Assembly: GCA_015066365.1 (NCBI GenBank) | Contig: SVON01000008.1 | Coordinates: 1-56,994 of the forward strand | From: Oscillospiraceae bacterium | Lineage (GTDB): Bacteria > Bacillota > Clostridia > Oscillospirales > Acutalibacteraceae | Direction of reading: 5' to 3' | DNA: 56,994 nucleotides | Shown here: positions 27,008 through 35,999 of the stretch, piece after piece | Numbering within the stretch: position 1 is the stretch's first letter | Layout of the letters: every line of letters begins with the position of its first letter | Notes under the pieces: generated by a model | What the model saw: only the letters and a program-made list of their open reading frames with translations | Databases searched by the model: none | Told to the model about the DNA's origin: nothing | Made by a program: the position numbers and the translations under genes

Positions 27008-27030
27008 AGCGATTTCTCCTTTTCAATCAA

Positions 27031-27747
27031 TTACTTATCGCAACAGTCAACCACCGTGCCGATGGCCTCACCGCGCACAGCACGGACGATGTTCTCCGGT
27101 TCCTCCAGATTAAACACCAACAGAGAGATGCAGTTGTCTCGGCACAGGGTGGCGGCGGTGGAATCCATCACCTGCAGATTCTTCATCAGCACGTCGGTGT
27201 AGGTCAGGTGATCGTACTTGACCGCATTGGGATTCTTATGGGGGTCGCTGTCGTAGATGCCGTCCACCATACTAGCCTTAAAGATCACGTCCGCCTCGAT
27301 CTCGGCGGCACGCAGAGCGGCGGCGGTATCGGTGGAGAAGAAGGGGTTACCGGTGCCGCAACCGAAGATAACGATGCGGCCCTTTTCCAGGTGACGCACC
27401 GCACGGTTGCGGATATAGGGCTCGGCGATCTCGTTCATGGCGATGGCGGTCTGCACCCGCACCTCACAGCCCAGCTGCTCCAGCGCATCCGCCAGACCCA
27501 GAGCGTTGATGGTGGTGGCCAGCATACCCATATGGTCCGCACGGGTGCGGTCCATCTGACCGCTGGAGCGACCGCGCCAGAAGTTGCCGCCGCCCACCAC
27601 GATGGCGATCTCGGAGCCACACTCGGAGGCTTCCTTAACGTATTTACAGATATTCAAAACCGTGTCAAAGTCCAGACCCACGTGGGCCTCGCCGGCCATA
27701 GCCTCGCCGCTGAGTTTGAGAAGGATACGTTTGTATTTGGGTTCCAT
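27031..27747 (-). CDS. pyrH: uridylate kinase
   Basis: 238-aa UMP kinase (amino-acid-kinase fold) converting UMP to UDP. Motifs: LLKLSGEAM at the N-terminus, [17 protein letters not shown] and the C-terminal [18 protein letters not shown] (in parts). I start at [10 protein letters not shown] (27747), where GGAGAG is 7 bases upstream. An apparent N-terminal extension to 27897 would translate the promoter and the tsf terminator. First gene of the long pyrH-polC operon. Confidence 0.96.
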   Translation of the reverse strand: MEPKYKRILLKLSGEAMAGEAHVGLDFDTVLNICKYVKEASECGSEIAIVVGGGNFWRGRSSGQMDRTRADHMGMLATTINALGLADALEQLGCEVRVQTAIAMNEIAEPYIRNRAVRHLEKGRIVIFGCGTGNPFFSTDTAAALRAAEIEADVIFKASMVDGIYDSDPHKNPNAVKYDHLTYTDVLMKNLQVMDSTAATLCRDNCISLLVFNLEEPENIVRAVRGEAIGTVVDCCDK

Positions 27748-27804
27748 AATAACTCTCCGTCCTTTCTTGGCGGCGGGTTTTCCCGCCACCGCATCGTCCT
27801 CTCT

Positions 27805-27833
27805 ATTATACTTTATATCCGTGTTTCTGTAAA
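27805..27833 (-). promoter_or_regulatory. promoter of pyrH-frr-uppS-cdsA-dxr-rseP-ispG-polC
   Basis: Minus strand TTTACA, 17 bp, TATAAT, between the tsf terminator and pyrH. No other strong promoter was found further down the cluster. Confidence 0.82.
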
Positions 27834-27868
27834 GAGATAATACTAGATTTTTGCAAAAAATTTCCCAT

Positions 27869-27900
27869 AAAAAAAGCGGTGTGTCCGATGGACACACCGC
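27869..27900 (-). terminator. terminator of rpsB-tsf
   Basis: Perfect stem GCGGTGTGTCC / GGACACACCGC with an ATC loop followed by seven Ts on the minus strand. Confidence 0.95.
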
Positions 27901-27921
27901 TTATCCTTTGGTCAAATTGAA

Positions 27922-28842
27922 TTATTTCACCATGGAGGCCACTTCGCTGGCGAAGTCGTCCTCGCGCTTCTCGATGCCCTCGCCCTTCTCGAAACGAACA
28001 AAGGCGGACAGAGCCATAGCGCCGCCGGCCACACCGGCCTGCTGCTCGACGTACTGACCCACGGACAGGTTGCCGTCCTTAACGAAGGCCTGGTTCACCA
28101 GACAGTTCTCCTCGAAGTACTTTCTCATCTTACCGGTGATCATCTTCTCCAGAACCATCTCGGGCTTGTTGGCGTTCTTGGGATCGTTCTTGATCAGAGC
28201 CAACTGAACCTCTTTCTCGTGCTCAACCACCTCGGCGGGCACAGAAGCCTCGTTCAGGAAGGGAGCGTTCAGAGCAGCGATCTGCATCGCCACGTCCTTA
28301 CCGCACTCGATCAGAGCGTCGCTGCCGGAAGCAGCGCCCTCGGCGTCGAACTTAACCAGAACGCCGATGCGGCCACCGCCGTGGACGTAAGCCACGCAGT
28401 CGCCCTCGTAACGGACAAAGCGGCGGATGCTCAGGTTCTCGCCGATGACCATAACCTTGTCACGGAGCAGATCGGCCACAGTCTGGCCATTCACATTGGT
28501 AGCCAGCAGAGCGTCCACGTCAGCGGGGTTCTCGTTGATGATGACATCCGCGATCTCCTTGACGAACTCAACGAACTTGTCGCTCTTGGCGGCAAAGTCG
28601 GTCTCGGAGTTAACCTCCACCACAACGCCGACCTTCTTGTCGTAGTTGACGGTGGCATAAGCCATACCCTCGGCAGCCACGCGGGAAGCCTTCTTAGCCT
28701 GCTTGGCCAGACCCTTCTCACGCAGATAGTCGATTGCTTTCTCCATATCGCCGTCGGACTCCTGCAGAGCCTTCTTGCAATCCATCATACCAACGCCGGT
28801 CTTCTCACGCAGCGCCATAACGTCTTTACTGGTAAAAGCCAT
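27922..28842 (-). CDS. tsf: translation elongation factor Ts
   Basis: 306-aa nucleotide-exchange factor for EF-Tu. The N-terminal UBA-like domain has the EF-Ts signature LREKTGVGMMDCKKAL; the core has VEVNSETDFAAK and the second signature-like VNCETDF region is preserved in outline. Second gene after rpsB (38-base gap), terminated directly behind. Confidence 0.97.
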   Translation of the reverse strand: MAFTSKDVMALREKTGVGMMDCKKALQESDGDMEKAIDYLREKGLAKQAKKASRVAAEGMAYATVNYDKKVGVVVEVNSETDFAAKSDKFVEFVKEIADVIINENPADVDALLATNVNGQTVADLLRDKVMVIGENLSIRRFVRYEGDCVAYVHGGGRIGVLVKFDAEGAASGSDALIECGKDVAMQIAALNAPFLNEASVPAEVVEHEKEVQLALIKNDPKNANKPEMVLEKMITGKMRKYFEENCLVNQAFVKDGNLSVGQYVEQQAGVAGGAMALSAFVRFEKGEGIEKREDDFASEVASMVK

Positions 28843-28880
28843 GATAATACCCTCCTAAATTTTATAAAGAAGTGTGCTGA

Positions 28881-29612
28881 TTATTCAGCAGCCTCAGCGG
28901 GAGCCTCGACAGCCTCGGCGGCGTTCTGCTCGCCCTGGCGGCCCTCGATGATGGCGTCAGCCATGCAACCGGCGATCAGCTTGACAGCGCGGATAGCGTC
29001 GTCGTTGCCGGGGATGACGTAGTCGACATCGTCGGGATCGCAGTTGGTGTCAACGATAGCCACAACCGGGATACCCAGCTTCTTGGCCTCGGCCACAGCG
29101 ATCTTCTCCTTGCGGGGGTCAACGATGAACAGAGCGCCGGGGACGCCCTTCATATCCTTGATACCGCCCAGGAACTTCTCCAGCTTCTCGATCTCGTGAT
29201 TCAGCTTCACAACTTCCTTCTTGGGCAGCAGATCGAAGGTGCCGTCGGCCTCCATAGCCTTCAGCTGGCTCAAACGAGCGATACGGCCACGGATGGTGCG
29301 GAAGTTGGTCAGCATACCACCCAGCCAACGAGCGTTCACATAGTGGGCGCCGGCGCGGATGGCCTCTTCCTTAATGGACTCCTGAGCCTGCTTCTTGGTA
29401 CCGACGAACAGGACCTCCTTGCCGGAAGCGGACAGCTCACGAACGAACATGTAAGCCTCCTCCAGCTTGCGGACAGTCTTCTGCAGGTCAATGATATAAA
29501 TACCATTGCGCTCGGTGAAGATGTAGGGAGCCATCTTGGGGTTCCAGCGGCGGGTCTGGTGACCGAAGTGGACGCCAGCCTCCAGCAGCTGCTTCATGGA
29601 AATAACGGACAT
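28881..29612 (-). CDS. rpsB: 30S ribosomal protein S2
   Basis: 243-aa S2 protein. Family motifs: [22 protein letters not shown] (in parts), [31 protein letters not shown] and [14 protein letters not shown]. It starts at the ATG at 29612 with AAGGAGG 8 bases upstream; in-frame sequence further upstream is leader. A C-terminal Glu/Ala-rich tail is typical for clostridia. The roughly 100-base leader may carry autoregulatory structure, but I see no clear motif. Confidence 0.97.
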   Translation of the reverse strand: MSVISMKQLLEAGVHFGHQTRRWNPKMAPYIFTERNGIYIIDLQKTVRKLEEAYMFVRELSASGKEVLFVGTKKQAQESIKEEAIRAGAHYVNARWLGGMLTNFRTIRGRIARLSQLKAMEADGTFDLLPKKEVVKLNHEIEKLEKFLGGIKDMKGVPGALFIVDPRKEKIAVAEAKKLGIPVVAIVDTNCDPDDVDYVIPGNDDAIRAVKLIAGCMADAIIEGRQGEQNAAEAVEAPAEAAE

Positions 29613-29722
29613 AATCTTTTCCTCCTTGGTTTTTCTACCGTAGGCATAAACAGCCACCGTCCGGTACATCCGGATGCGGCACCGACTGTAAATGTAATTT
29701 CCTACGTGCATAATGCCGGAGT

Positions 29723-29751
29723 ATTATAACATAAGCATTTATAAAATGCAA
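29723..29751 (-). promoter_or_regulatory. rpsB-tsf promoter
   Basis: Minus strand TTGCAT, 17 bp, TATAAT, about 110 bases before the rpsB start. Confidence 0.87.
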
Positions 29752-29847
29752 GTGTTTTTTGCAATGTTTTTCATTATTTTTAATAAATGAGAAAAATCGT
29801 ATTTGTATGGTGCTAAAATACGCTTACCGGGCAGGCAGAAAGCCCGC

Positions 29848-29978
29848 GGGAGGGAAAACCCCTCCCCTACACTCTTTCCTCAATCCCGGCAGGGGCACAT
29901 CACAAATCACCCGTGAAAACTCCCTCCGTCTTTTCTGCGGTGTTCACCGCAGAAAATCCACCTCCCTCAGGAGGGAGG
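29848..29978. repeat. intergenic palindrome cluster (REP/MITE-like)
   Basis: The 337-base gap 29712-30048 has no gene. Besides the rpsB promoter and a terminator it holds three inverted repeats: GGGAGGG/CCCCTCCC (29848-29866), perfect TTTTCTGCGGTG/CACCGCAGAAAA (29931-29956) and perfect CCTCCCTC/GAGGGAGG (29961-29978), with another ACTCCCTCC at about 29920. The nested ctccctccg...gagggagg layout resembles short palindromic intergenic elements spread through gut Clostridia genomes; that identification is from memory of the pattern, not a search. Confidence 0.55.
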
Positions 29979-30007
29979 CTACCCCCTATCCCACCCAGTT
30001 GCAAACG

Positions 30008-30037
30008 AAAAACCCCGGTCAAACGACCGGGGTTTTT
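30008..30037 (-). terminator. terminator of giant secreted protein gene
   Basis: AAAAACCCCGGTC / GACCGGGGTTTTT with an AAAC loop, 12 bases past the stop. Confidence 0.93.
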
Positions 30038-30048
30038 CGGGTAGGAAC

Positions 30049-33000
30049 TTATTTCTTCTTTAGGATCACGGTCTGGGTCTGTACCTTGTTGCCGTATTTA
30101 TCGGTCACGATGCAATACAGACGGCGTCCGTTTGCCTTACTGCTCATTTTTACAGAATAGGTCGCGGAGGTCACAGAGGACTTGGAATACTTGGTGCCAT
30201 TGGCGTTCTTGATGTACCAAGTGTACTTCAGACCATCGCCGGAGGCCTTGACCGTCACCTTGGCAGTCTTGTTCTTCGCCACCGACACTGTTTTAGGCTG
30301 AGTGGTGATGGACACGCTCTCCCGCAACAGGAAGGTCTTGGACTGAACCGTCTTGCCGTACTTGTCCTTGACGACACAGTAGACCCGGCGGTTTTTAGCC
30401 TTATCGCTCATAGTAGTGGAATAAGTAGCAGAAGTCACAGAGGACTTGCTGTATTTGCTACCGCCCTCGTTCTTGATATACCACGCATAGGTCAGACCGT
30501 CACCGGAGGCGGTGATCTTCACCGACACCTTTTTGCCCATCTGGGCATAGGCGGCGGTGGCGGGCTCTTTGTTGATGCTGGCCGCCTCACGCAGACGGAC
30601 GGTCTTGGACTGCACCATATTGCCGTACTGGTCGTAGATGCGGCAGAATACCAGACGATCCTTCACCTTGTCGGACATGGTGACAGAGTAACTGGACTTG
30701 GTCACAGAAGATTTGGAATACTTGGAAGAACCAGCGTTCTTAATGTACCAAGTGTAGGTCAAGCCCTCACCCTCAGCGGCAACTTTAGCGGTGACCTTCT
30801 CCCCCATCTTGGCATAGCCGGTGGTGGGTTCAGCGGTAATCACAGCCTTGGTAGGAGATGCCTCGCCGCAGATGGTGCAGTTGCCATTGGCCCAGTTGTG
30901 ACCAGTATTCTCTCGGATAAAACCACAGACATCACAATCAGCATCGCAACCGTTAGTGTAGATATGCCCCAGAGCCTCACCCTCAGTCACGCCACAGACC
31001 GTGCATCTCTTGGGGGTGATACAAGTAGCTATCCTATATAGGTGTGTTCTCTCACCACGATAATAATCACACAAATCACAGTTACTATCGCAATCGTTTG
31101 TGTATGTATGATTATGCGTTAGAATAACCAAATCTTCACTTGGATCACTAGCGGAAACTTTATCTGTTTTCTTGAAGCGTTGATAAAAATGGTACTCTTT
31201 CTTAGAAGAAAGGTTTTTAAAGGTGGGACTATCCTGCCATGTGATGCCATCCTTACTGTATTCACAGTGAGGTACAGAAACAAGAACAACAGAATTTGCT
31301 GTCACGCTCCAAAGTACCGGTGCATCAGGTTTGCAATACGTTTCTTTCAGCCCATCACAGTGAGGGCACGTGAGCGTGGTATAAATGGTTCCATCAATGC
31401 AATGCGTGCAACTTTCAAACACGTTACCATCATCACAATCTTTGCAATCCGTTGAATACAGCCCCGTCGTCTCACCAGAGCCACCACAAGGTCTGCAATC
31501 AACAGGTCTCGTTTCTGTTCCGGTACCCTTACACGAGGTGCAGGGATAAAATTTAGAGATACTTGCCGGGCAAAAGCATACAATTCCTCCACAAATTCCA
31601 CAAGCATAATATCCTTTAGACCCTCTGCAGGAACTACACGTCACCCTTTCAGATACCTGGCCACTACCACGACACGAAATACAACGTATGGTGCCGTATT
31701 TTTTGATTGAACCACTTCCATTACAAGAAGAACATTTTTTAGTTATGAGGCTATCTCCTTCACAAACATCGCACGAAATCAAAGAAGTAATCTCACCAGC
31801 CCCATCACACACATCGCAACTTTTTGTACGCGGCATGAAACACACAGTACAATATAGACCTTCCGCATCATCGTACGTATGACCTAAACTTTGGCCATAC
31901 AATTTCCCACACCCCTTGCAAGTCATAGGTTCGGTACAGGTGGCAGGGGCATAGTCATGCTCTATCATTGGCGTCCAATCGGTATCATAATAATCTCCGC
32001 ACCGAGAGCACGTGTGAACCGTCTTTCCCTCAGCGACACAAGTAGGCGAGACAATAACGTTTGTGTAGGAATGGCCCAGTGCATCACCTTCTGTCGAGCC
32101 ACAAATTCTACACTTTTTTGCCGTCGTACACGTGGCACTCATATAAGAGTGGGTCGTGGCACGCGTGTTGCCACACGCATTACATTCGGTATCGCAAGCG
32201 TTATCATATGTATGGGGCGGTGTACGCGTAGCACCGCAATCATCACAACATTCATCACAAACGTCATTGTATGTATGATCTAAAACACTCCCACTAATCA
32301 CACCGCAATCCTTGCACGTGGCAGGCGTAGTGCAGGTTGCCTCTGCGTAATTATGGACAATAACACGAGTAGCACCACAGATATTACAGTTTGCATCACA
32401 TACGAAATCATATACATGCCCATCCACAAGTTGCGTATTGTAATACCAAACCGCATTTTCTAAACAATCATTTCCATAATCAATGGATATATCTTGTTTA
32501 ACACTCTCAGCGCCTGTATAATACACCGAGGCCAGGCTATTGCATCCGCGGAACGCATATTTTCCTATATTGGTGACACTGTCCGGGATGATCACCGAGG
32601 TTAACTTTTCGCAATAGTAGAACGCACCGTAACCAATGCTGGTAACGCTATCCGGAATGATCACCGAGGTTAGATTGTTGCATCCGCGGAACGCTTCAGC
32701 ACCAATACTGGTAACACTGCTAGGGATGGTTATCGATGTCAAATTTTCACAATACCAAAACGCACCGTAACCAATGCTGGTAACGCTATCCGGGATAGTC
32801 ACTGAAGTCAATTTTTTGCAATAATCAAACACTCCAGTGCCAATGCTGGTGACTCCTTTGGGGATGGTCACCGAATATAGGCTGGTGCATACGCGAAACG
32901 CCTCGTCACCAATGTAGGTAACGCTATCCGGAATGGTCACACTGATTAGATTTTTGCACGCAGAAAACGCCGCAGCACCAATGTAGGTGACACTATCCGG

Positions 33001-33243
33001 AATGGTTACAGAACTAAAGGCGCAATAGTAAAACGCATTCTCACCAATGGCAGTGACGGGATAACCTTGCAACGTGGAAGGAATGGTCAACTTGTTCGCA
33101 GAGCCACTATAGCCGGTAATGGTAACCTCACCATTTCTAACAGTATAGTTATAACCAGCTGCGCTGACGCTCAATGCGCCCAGTGGGATGACGGTCAGCA
33201 ACAGCAGAGTCGCCAATAAAGCAGAAAAAAGTTTCTTTTTCAT
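30049..33243 (-). CDS. large secreted BspA-type LRR / cysteine-repeat / DnaJ-zinc-finger-like mosaic protein
   Basis: 1064-aa exported protein. Signal peptide to about residue 29 (SVSAAGY). BspA-type leucine-rich repeats (about 45-235): roughly eight 23-residue units of the form SVTIPDSVTSIGYGAFxxCxxLT. Cysteine repeats (about 265-470) of the form HTYDNACDTECNACGNTR. Then about 475-635 with many CxxCxGxG-type motifs (CSSCNGSGS, CISCRGSGQ, CTSCKGTGT) otherwise typical of the cytoplasmic DnaJ zinc domain. A linker and more cysteine repeats follow (about 700-800). Finally three copies of an 88-residue module (TYTWYIKNAGSSKYSKSSVT, QSKTVRLRE). It ends LKKK with no LPxTG signal, so it may be released or bound non-covalently. 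Function unknown; adhesion or scaffold is a guess. Confidence 0.85.
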   Translation of the reverse strand: MKKKLFSALLATLLLLTVIPLGALSVSAAGYNYTVRNGEVTITGYSGSANKLTIPSTLQGYPVTAIGENAFYYCAFSSVTIPDSVTYIGAAAFSACKNLISVTIPDSVTYIGDEAFRVCTSLYSVTIPKGVTSIGTGVFDYCKKLTSVTIPDSVTSIGYGAFWYCENLTSITIPSSVTSIGAEAFRGCNNLTSVIIPDSVTSIGYGAFYYCEKLTSVIIPDSVTNIGKYAFRGCNSLASVYYTGAESVKQDISIDYGNDCLENAVWYYNTQLVDGHVYDFVCDANCNICGATRVIVHNYAEATCTTPATCKDCGVISGSVLDHTYNDVCDECCDDCGATRTPPHTYDNACDTECNACGNTRATTHSYMSATCTTAKKCRICGSTEGDALGHSYTNVIVSPTCVAEGKTVHTCSRCGDYYDTDWTPMIEHDYAPATCTEPMTCKGCGKLYGQSLGHTYDDAEGLYCTVCFMPRTKSCDVCDGAGEITSLISCDVCEGDSLITKKCSSCNGSGSIKKYGTIRCISCRGSGQVSERVTCSSCRGSKGYYACGICGGIVCFCPASISKFYPCTSCKGTGTETRPVDCRPCGGSGETTGLYSTDCKDCDDGNVFESCTHCIDGTIYTTLTCPHCDGLKETYCKPDAPVLWSVTANSVVLVSVPHCEYSKDGITWQDSPTFKNLSSKKEYHFYQRFKKTDKVSASDPSEDLVILTHNHTYTNDCDSNCDLCDYYRGERTHLYRIATCITPKRCTVCGVTEGEALGHIYTNGCDADCDVCGFIRENTGHNWANGNCTICGEASPTKAVITAEPTTGYAKMGEKVTAKVAAEGEGLTYTWYIKNAGSSKYSKSSVTKSSYSVTMSDKVKDRLVFCRIYDQYGNMVQSKTVRLREAASINKEPATAAYAQMGKKVSVKITASGDGLTYAWYIKNEGGSKYSKSSVTSATYSTTMSDKAKNRRVYCVVKDKYGKTVQSKTFLLRESVSITTQPKTVSVAKNKTAKVTVKASGDGLKYTWYIKNANGTKYSKSSVTSATYSVKMSSKANGRRLYCIVTDKYGNKVQTQTVILKKK

Positions 33244-33283
33244 TGAAATTTCAACTCCTCAATAGTAAAACATCACTCAATTC

Positions 33284-33312
33284 ATTGTATCATACATTTT
33301 CAAGAATTGCAA
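33284..33312 (-). promoter_or_regulatory. promoter of giant secreted protein gene
   Basis: Minus strand TTGCAA, 17 bp, TACAAT, about 40 bases before the start codon. Confidence 0.75.
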
Positions 33313-33323
33313 GGACGGGTTTA

Positions 33324-33623
33324 TCACTTAAACAACCCACCCAATATCTGTGCGCCCTTACCGGGGGTTTTGCATCCGCAGGGAGGGCAGGAGAAGTTGA
33401 CGAGGATGGTTTCCTCCCCCACCACTTCGATGTCTTTCCATTGAATGACGATGTCGTTCTCCCGACCCATCAGGCCGAACAGCTTGCTGTGTCCCCCAAT
33501 GACCAGCGCCGTAATCTGGGCGGTGCAGGTATCTACCTCCAGGTCGTCCACGTACCCCAACCGGGTACCGTCGCAGACGTTGATGACCTCCTTGTTATGC
33601 ATGTCCGATATGCGTGCCGTCAT
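33324..33623 (-). CDS. ylmC: YlmC/YmxH-family PRC-barrel sporulation protein
   Basis: 99-aa PRC-barrel protein: MTARISDMHNKEVINVCDG start, GYVDDLEVD and ALVIGG motifs match the YlmC/YmxH family, annotated as sporulation-associated in Bacillus and clostridia with unknown molecular role. A C-terminal CPPCGC could bind metal. The start at 33623 has GGGGAG 7 bases upstream; an in-frame GTG six bases earlier is less well placed. No adjacent partner gene; expression signals upstream are not clear. Confidence 0.88.
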   Translation of the reverse strand: MTARISDMHNKEVINVCDGTRLGYVDDLEVDTCTAQITALVIGGHSKLFGLMGRENDIVIQWKDIEVVGEETILVNFSCPPCGCKTPGKGAQILGGLFK

Positions 33624-33733
33624 ATACACTCTCCCCTTTCAGAACAGTGTATGCGGAAAAATAGGGGAATAGAAGAAAAAACGCCTGCCCTCTCCCCCGC
33701 CGTGAAATAAACCAAAAAAGAGCAAAATAATGC

Positions 33734-33762
33734 TTGACATTACGATAATGGTGTGGTATTAT
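33734..33762 (+). promoter_or_regulatory. promoter of tRNA Gly-Arg-His cluster
   Basis: TTGACA, 17 bp, TATTAT, with the first tRNA about 17 bases after the probable start of transcription. Confidence 0.87.
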
Positions 33763-33785
33763 AGTCCACGCTGTAAGCAACATCT

Positions 33786-33859
33786 GCGGGTGTAGTTCAG
33801 TGGTAGAACCCCAGCCTTCCAAGCTGGTTGTGTGGGTTCGATTCCCATCACCCGCTCCA
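33786..33859 (+). tRNA. tRNA-Gly(UCC)
   Basis: 74-nt cloverleaf: acceptor GCGGGTG / CACCCGC, anticodon loop CTTCCAA (UCC), T arm GTGGGTTCGATTCCCAT, CCA encoded. Confidence 0.95.
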
Positions 33860-33886
33860 ACAATATCGTCCTAACGGGACAGACAG

Positions 33887-33963
<77 letters not shown>

Positions 33964-33969
33964 TATATG

Positions 33970-34047
33970 GTGGGTGTAGCGTAGTTGGCCTAACGCGTCA
34001 GTTTGTGGCACTGAAGATCGTGGGTTCGAATCCCATCTCCCACCCCA
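33970..34047 (+). tRNA. tRNA-His(GUG)
   Basis: Acceptor GTGGGTG / CTCCCAC, anticodon loop TTGTGGC (GUG), T arm GTGGGTTCGAATCCCAT and CCA. A G at 33969 could be the extra G-1 opposite the discriminator C, as expected for histidine tRNA. Last in the cluster. Confidence 0.94.
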
Positions 34048-34052
34048 CAAAA

Positions 34053-34092
34053 AGAAGAACACCGTCGCAAGACGGTGTTCTTTCTTTTTTGC
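34053..34092 (+). terminator. terminator of tRNA Gly-Arg-His cluster
   Basis: AAGAACACCGTC / GACGGTGTTCTT with a GCAA tetraloop and T-rich tail. The tRNA 3' end is not duplicated here, unlike at three other tRNA loci. Confidence 0.92.
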
Positions 34093-34207
34093 CGTGGGGT
34101 GAGAGATGGGCGGTGAGGTAACCCACCTATTTTTCGCCGTCTATGTGTGGATAGAGGAACGGATAGAATGGCGTTCTCTTTTTGCCCTCATTTTCTTTAT
34201 ATTCTTA

Positions 34208-34236
34208 TTGAATTATTTATCATTCTATGTTATAAT
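34208..34236 (+). promoter_or_regulatory. promoter of Gld-type ABC operon
   Basis: TTGAAT, 17 bp, TATAAT, 82 bases before the ATPase start; a second -10-like TATACT (34284) lacks a good -35. Confidence 0.72.
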
Positions 34237-34317
34237 GATTTGGACTTTTGCAATTTATTCACACATAGGCAGATCATCTTTGCTATACTGTGTGTAATTC
34301 ATCTTTGGAGGTTCACT

Positions 34318-35265
34318 ATGATCGAAGTCAAAAACCTTACCAAACGGTATGGAAACCACTGCGCTGTGGATGGCATCAGCTTCCAGGCCGGCGAGGGCGA
34401 GATCCTCGGCTTCCTGGGTCCCAACGGCGCCGGTAAATCCACCACCATGAACATTCTCACCGGGTATCTGTCCGCCACCGACGGCACCGTTACCATCAAC
34501 GGCTACGATATTCTGGAGCAGCCCAACAAGGCCAAATCCAACATCGGTTATCTGCCGGAGCAGCCCCCGCTGTACAAGGATATGACCGTTAAGGAATATC
34601 TGGACTTTATGTACGACCTAAAAAAGTGTCCCCTGCCCCGCAAACGGCACCTGGCAGAAATCTGCAAGGTGACCAAAATTGAGGAGGTATACGGTCGTCT
34701 GATCAAAAACCTCTCCAAAGGATATCAGCAGCGCGTAGGTATGGCTCAGGCCCTCATCGGTAACCCGCCGGTGCTGGTGCTGGACGAGCCCACCGTAGGC
34801 CTGGATCCCAAGCAGGTCATCGAGATCCGCTCTCTTATCAAGACGCTGGGCAAACACCACACGGTGATCCTGTCCTCCCATATTCTGTCCGAGATCGAGG
34901 CGGTGGCAGACCGCATTGTCATCATCAACAACGGCAAGATCGTCGCGGACGACACCGCCGAAAACCTATCCAACGCTATGTCTGAGGATCGGCGGATGCT
35001 GGTCAGCGTGGCCGGCCCGGAAAAAGAAGTATCCAACCTCATCGCCGGTATCAACGGCGTTGAGCGGGTGACCATTATGGCCAACAAAGCCACCGGGGTC
35101 AGCGATTACGCCATCACCATCGCCGAGGGCGTGGACATCCGACGGGAGCTGTTCTCCCGTCTGGCCAAGCGGGATTGGCCCCTGCTGTCCTCTAAGTCGC
35201 TGGCTATGACCCTGGAGGATATCTTTATCCACATCACCGTGAGAGAGAACGGAGGCAGACGATAA
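34318..35265 (+). CDS. ABC transporter ATP-binding protein (GldA/CcmA-like)
   Basis: 315-aa ATPase. Walker A GPNGAGKST, signature NLSKGYQQRVG, Walker B VLVLDEPTVGLD and SSHILSE are intact; the C-terminal extension (about 225-315) is typical of ABC-2 type exporters. The start ATG has TTTGGAGG 6 bases upstream. Its stop overlaps the permease start (TAATG). Together with the next three genes it forms a GldA-GldF-GldG-like set, found in many non-gliding bacteria, where the transported substrate is not known. Confidence 0.92.
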   Translation: MIEVKNLTKRYGNHCAVDGISFQAGEGEILGFLGPNGAGKSTTMNILTGYLSATDGTVTINGYDILEQPNKAKSNIGYLPEQPPLYKDMTVKEYLDFMYDLKKCPLPRKRHLAEICKVTKIEEVYGRLIKNLSKGYQQRVGMAQALIGNPPVLVLDEPTVGLDPKQVIEIRSLIKTLGKHHTVILSSHILSEIEAVADRIVIINNGKIVADDTAENLSNAMSEDRRMLVSVAGPEKEVSNLIAGINGVERVTIMANKATGVSDYAITIAEGVDIRRELFSRLAKRDWPLLSSKSLAMTLEDIFIHITVRENGGRR

Positions 35266-35987
35266 TGCGAGCAATTTTTAAGCGCGAAATGCGCACCTTC
35301 TTCACCAACCCGGTGGGCTACATCGTACTGGCCGTGCTGTTCGGTTTCTCCGGTTGGTTCTTCTACAACAACAACCTGGTGGGCAGCGAATACGGTATGG
35401 GTAACCCCGATCTGTCCCACGTGTTTATGAATCTGTTTGAGATCGTGCTGATGGCCGTTCCCTTTCTGACCATGCGTTTATTCAGCGAGGAGCGTCAGCG
35501 CAAGACCGATCAGGCACTGTTGACCGCACCGGTCAGCCTGACCGGCATCGTGGCGGGCAAGTTCTTGGCCACTCTGTTGCTGCTGTTCATCGGTCTCTCC
35601 CTCACCTTTGTATTCGCCATCGTCGTATCCACCCAGGTTTCGGTGGACTGGATGGTGTTCTTCGGCAATTTCTTCGGCCTGATGTTGGTGGGCGGTCTGA
35701 TGATCGCGGTGGGTCTGTTTATCTCCACCCTGACCGAAAGCCAGTTCGTCTCTGCCATCGTGACACTGGCCATTTCCATCATTTTGATCTTCCTGGAGCA
35801 GATCAGCCTGCCCCTGTTTGACGTAGAGTGGATCCAGAGCATTATCAAGTTCCTGTCCCTCTCCTCCCGGTACAGCGATTTCACCGCCGGACTGGTTTAT
35901 TTTGACAACGTGATCTTCTTCCTGTCCTTCCAGGCACTGTTCCTGTTCTTGACGGTGCGTGTGCTGGATCGGCGGAGATGGAACTAA
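35265..35987 (+). CDS. ABC-2 type permease (GldF-like)
   Basis: 240-aa permease with six hydrophobic helices; the family segment FLTMRLFSEERQRKTDQALLTAPVS (in parts MRLFSEE, TDQALLTAPV) is typical of GldF/ABC-2 permeases linked to GldG. Translationally coupled to the ATPase by a one-base overlap of stop and start; 12 bases ahead of the GldG-like gene. Confidence 0.9.
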   Translation: MRAIFKREMRTFFTNPVGYIVLAVLFGFSGWFFYNNNLVGSEYGMGNPDLSHVFMNLFEIVLMAVPFLTMRLFSEERQRKTDQALLTAPVSLTGIVAGKFLATLLLLFIGLSLTFVFAIVVSTQVSVDWMVFFGNFFGLMLVGGLMIAVGLFISTLTESQFVSAIVTLAISIILIFLEQISLPLFDVEWIQSIIKFLSLSSRYSDFTAGLVYFDNVIFFLSFQALFLFLTVRVLDRRRWN

Positions 35988-35999
35988 GAAAGGGGGCGT

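Noticed and set aside
27748-27897. N-terminal extension of PyrH
   Set aside because: It would translate the pyrH promoter and the tsf terminator; homology starts at 27747.
29613-29711. N-terminal extension of ribosomal protein S2
   Set aside because: Upstream sequence is leader; S2 homology and an AAGGAGG site start the protein at 29612.
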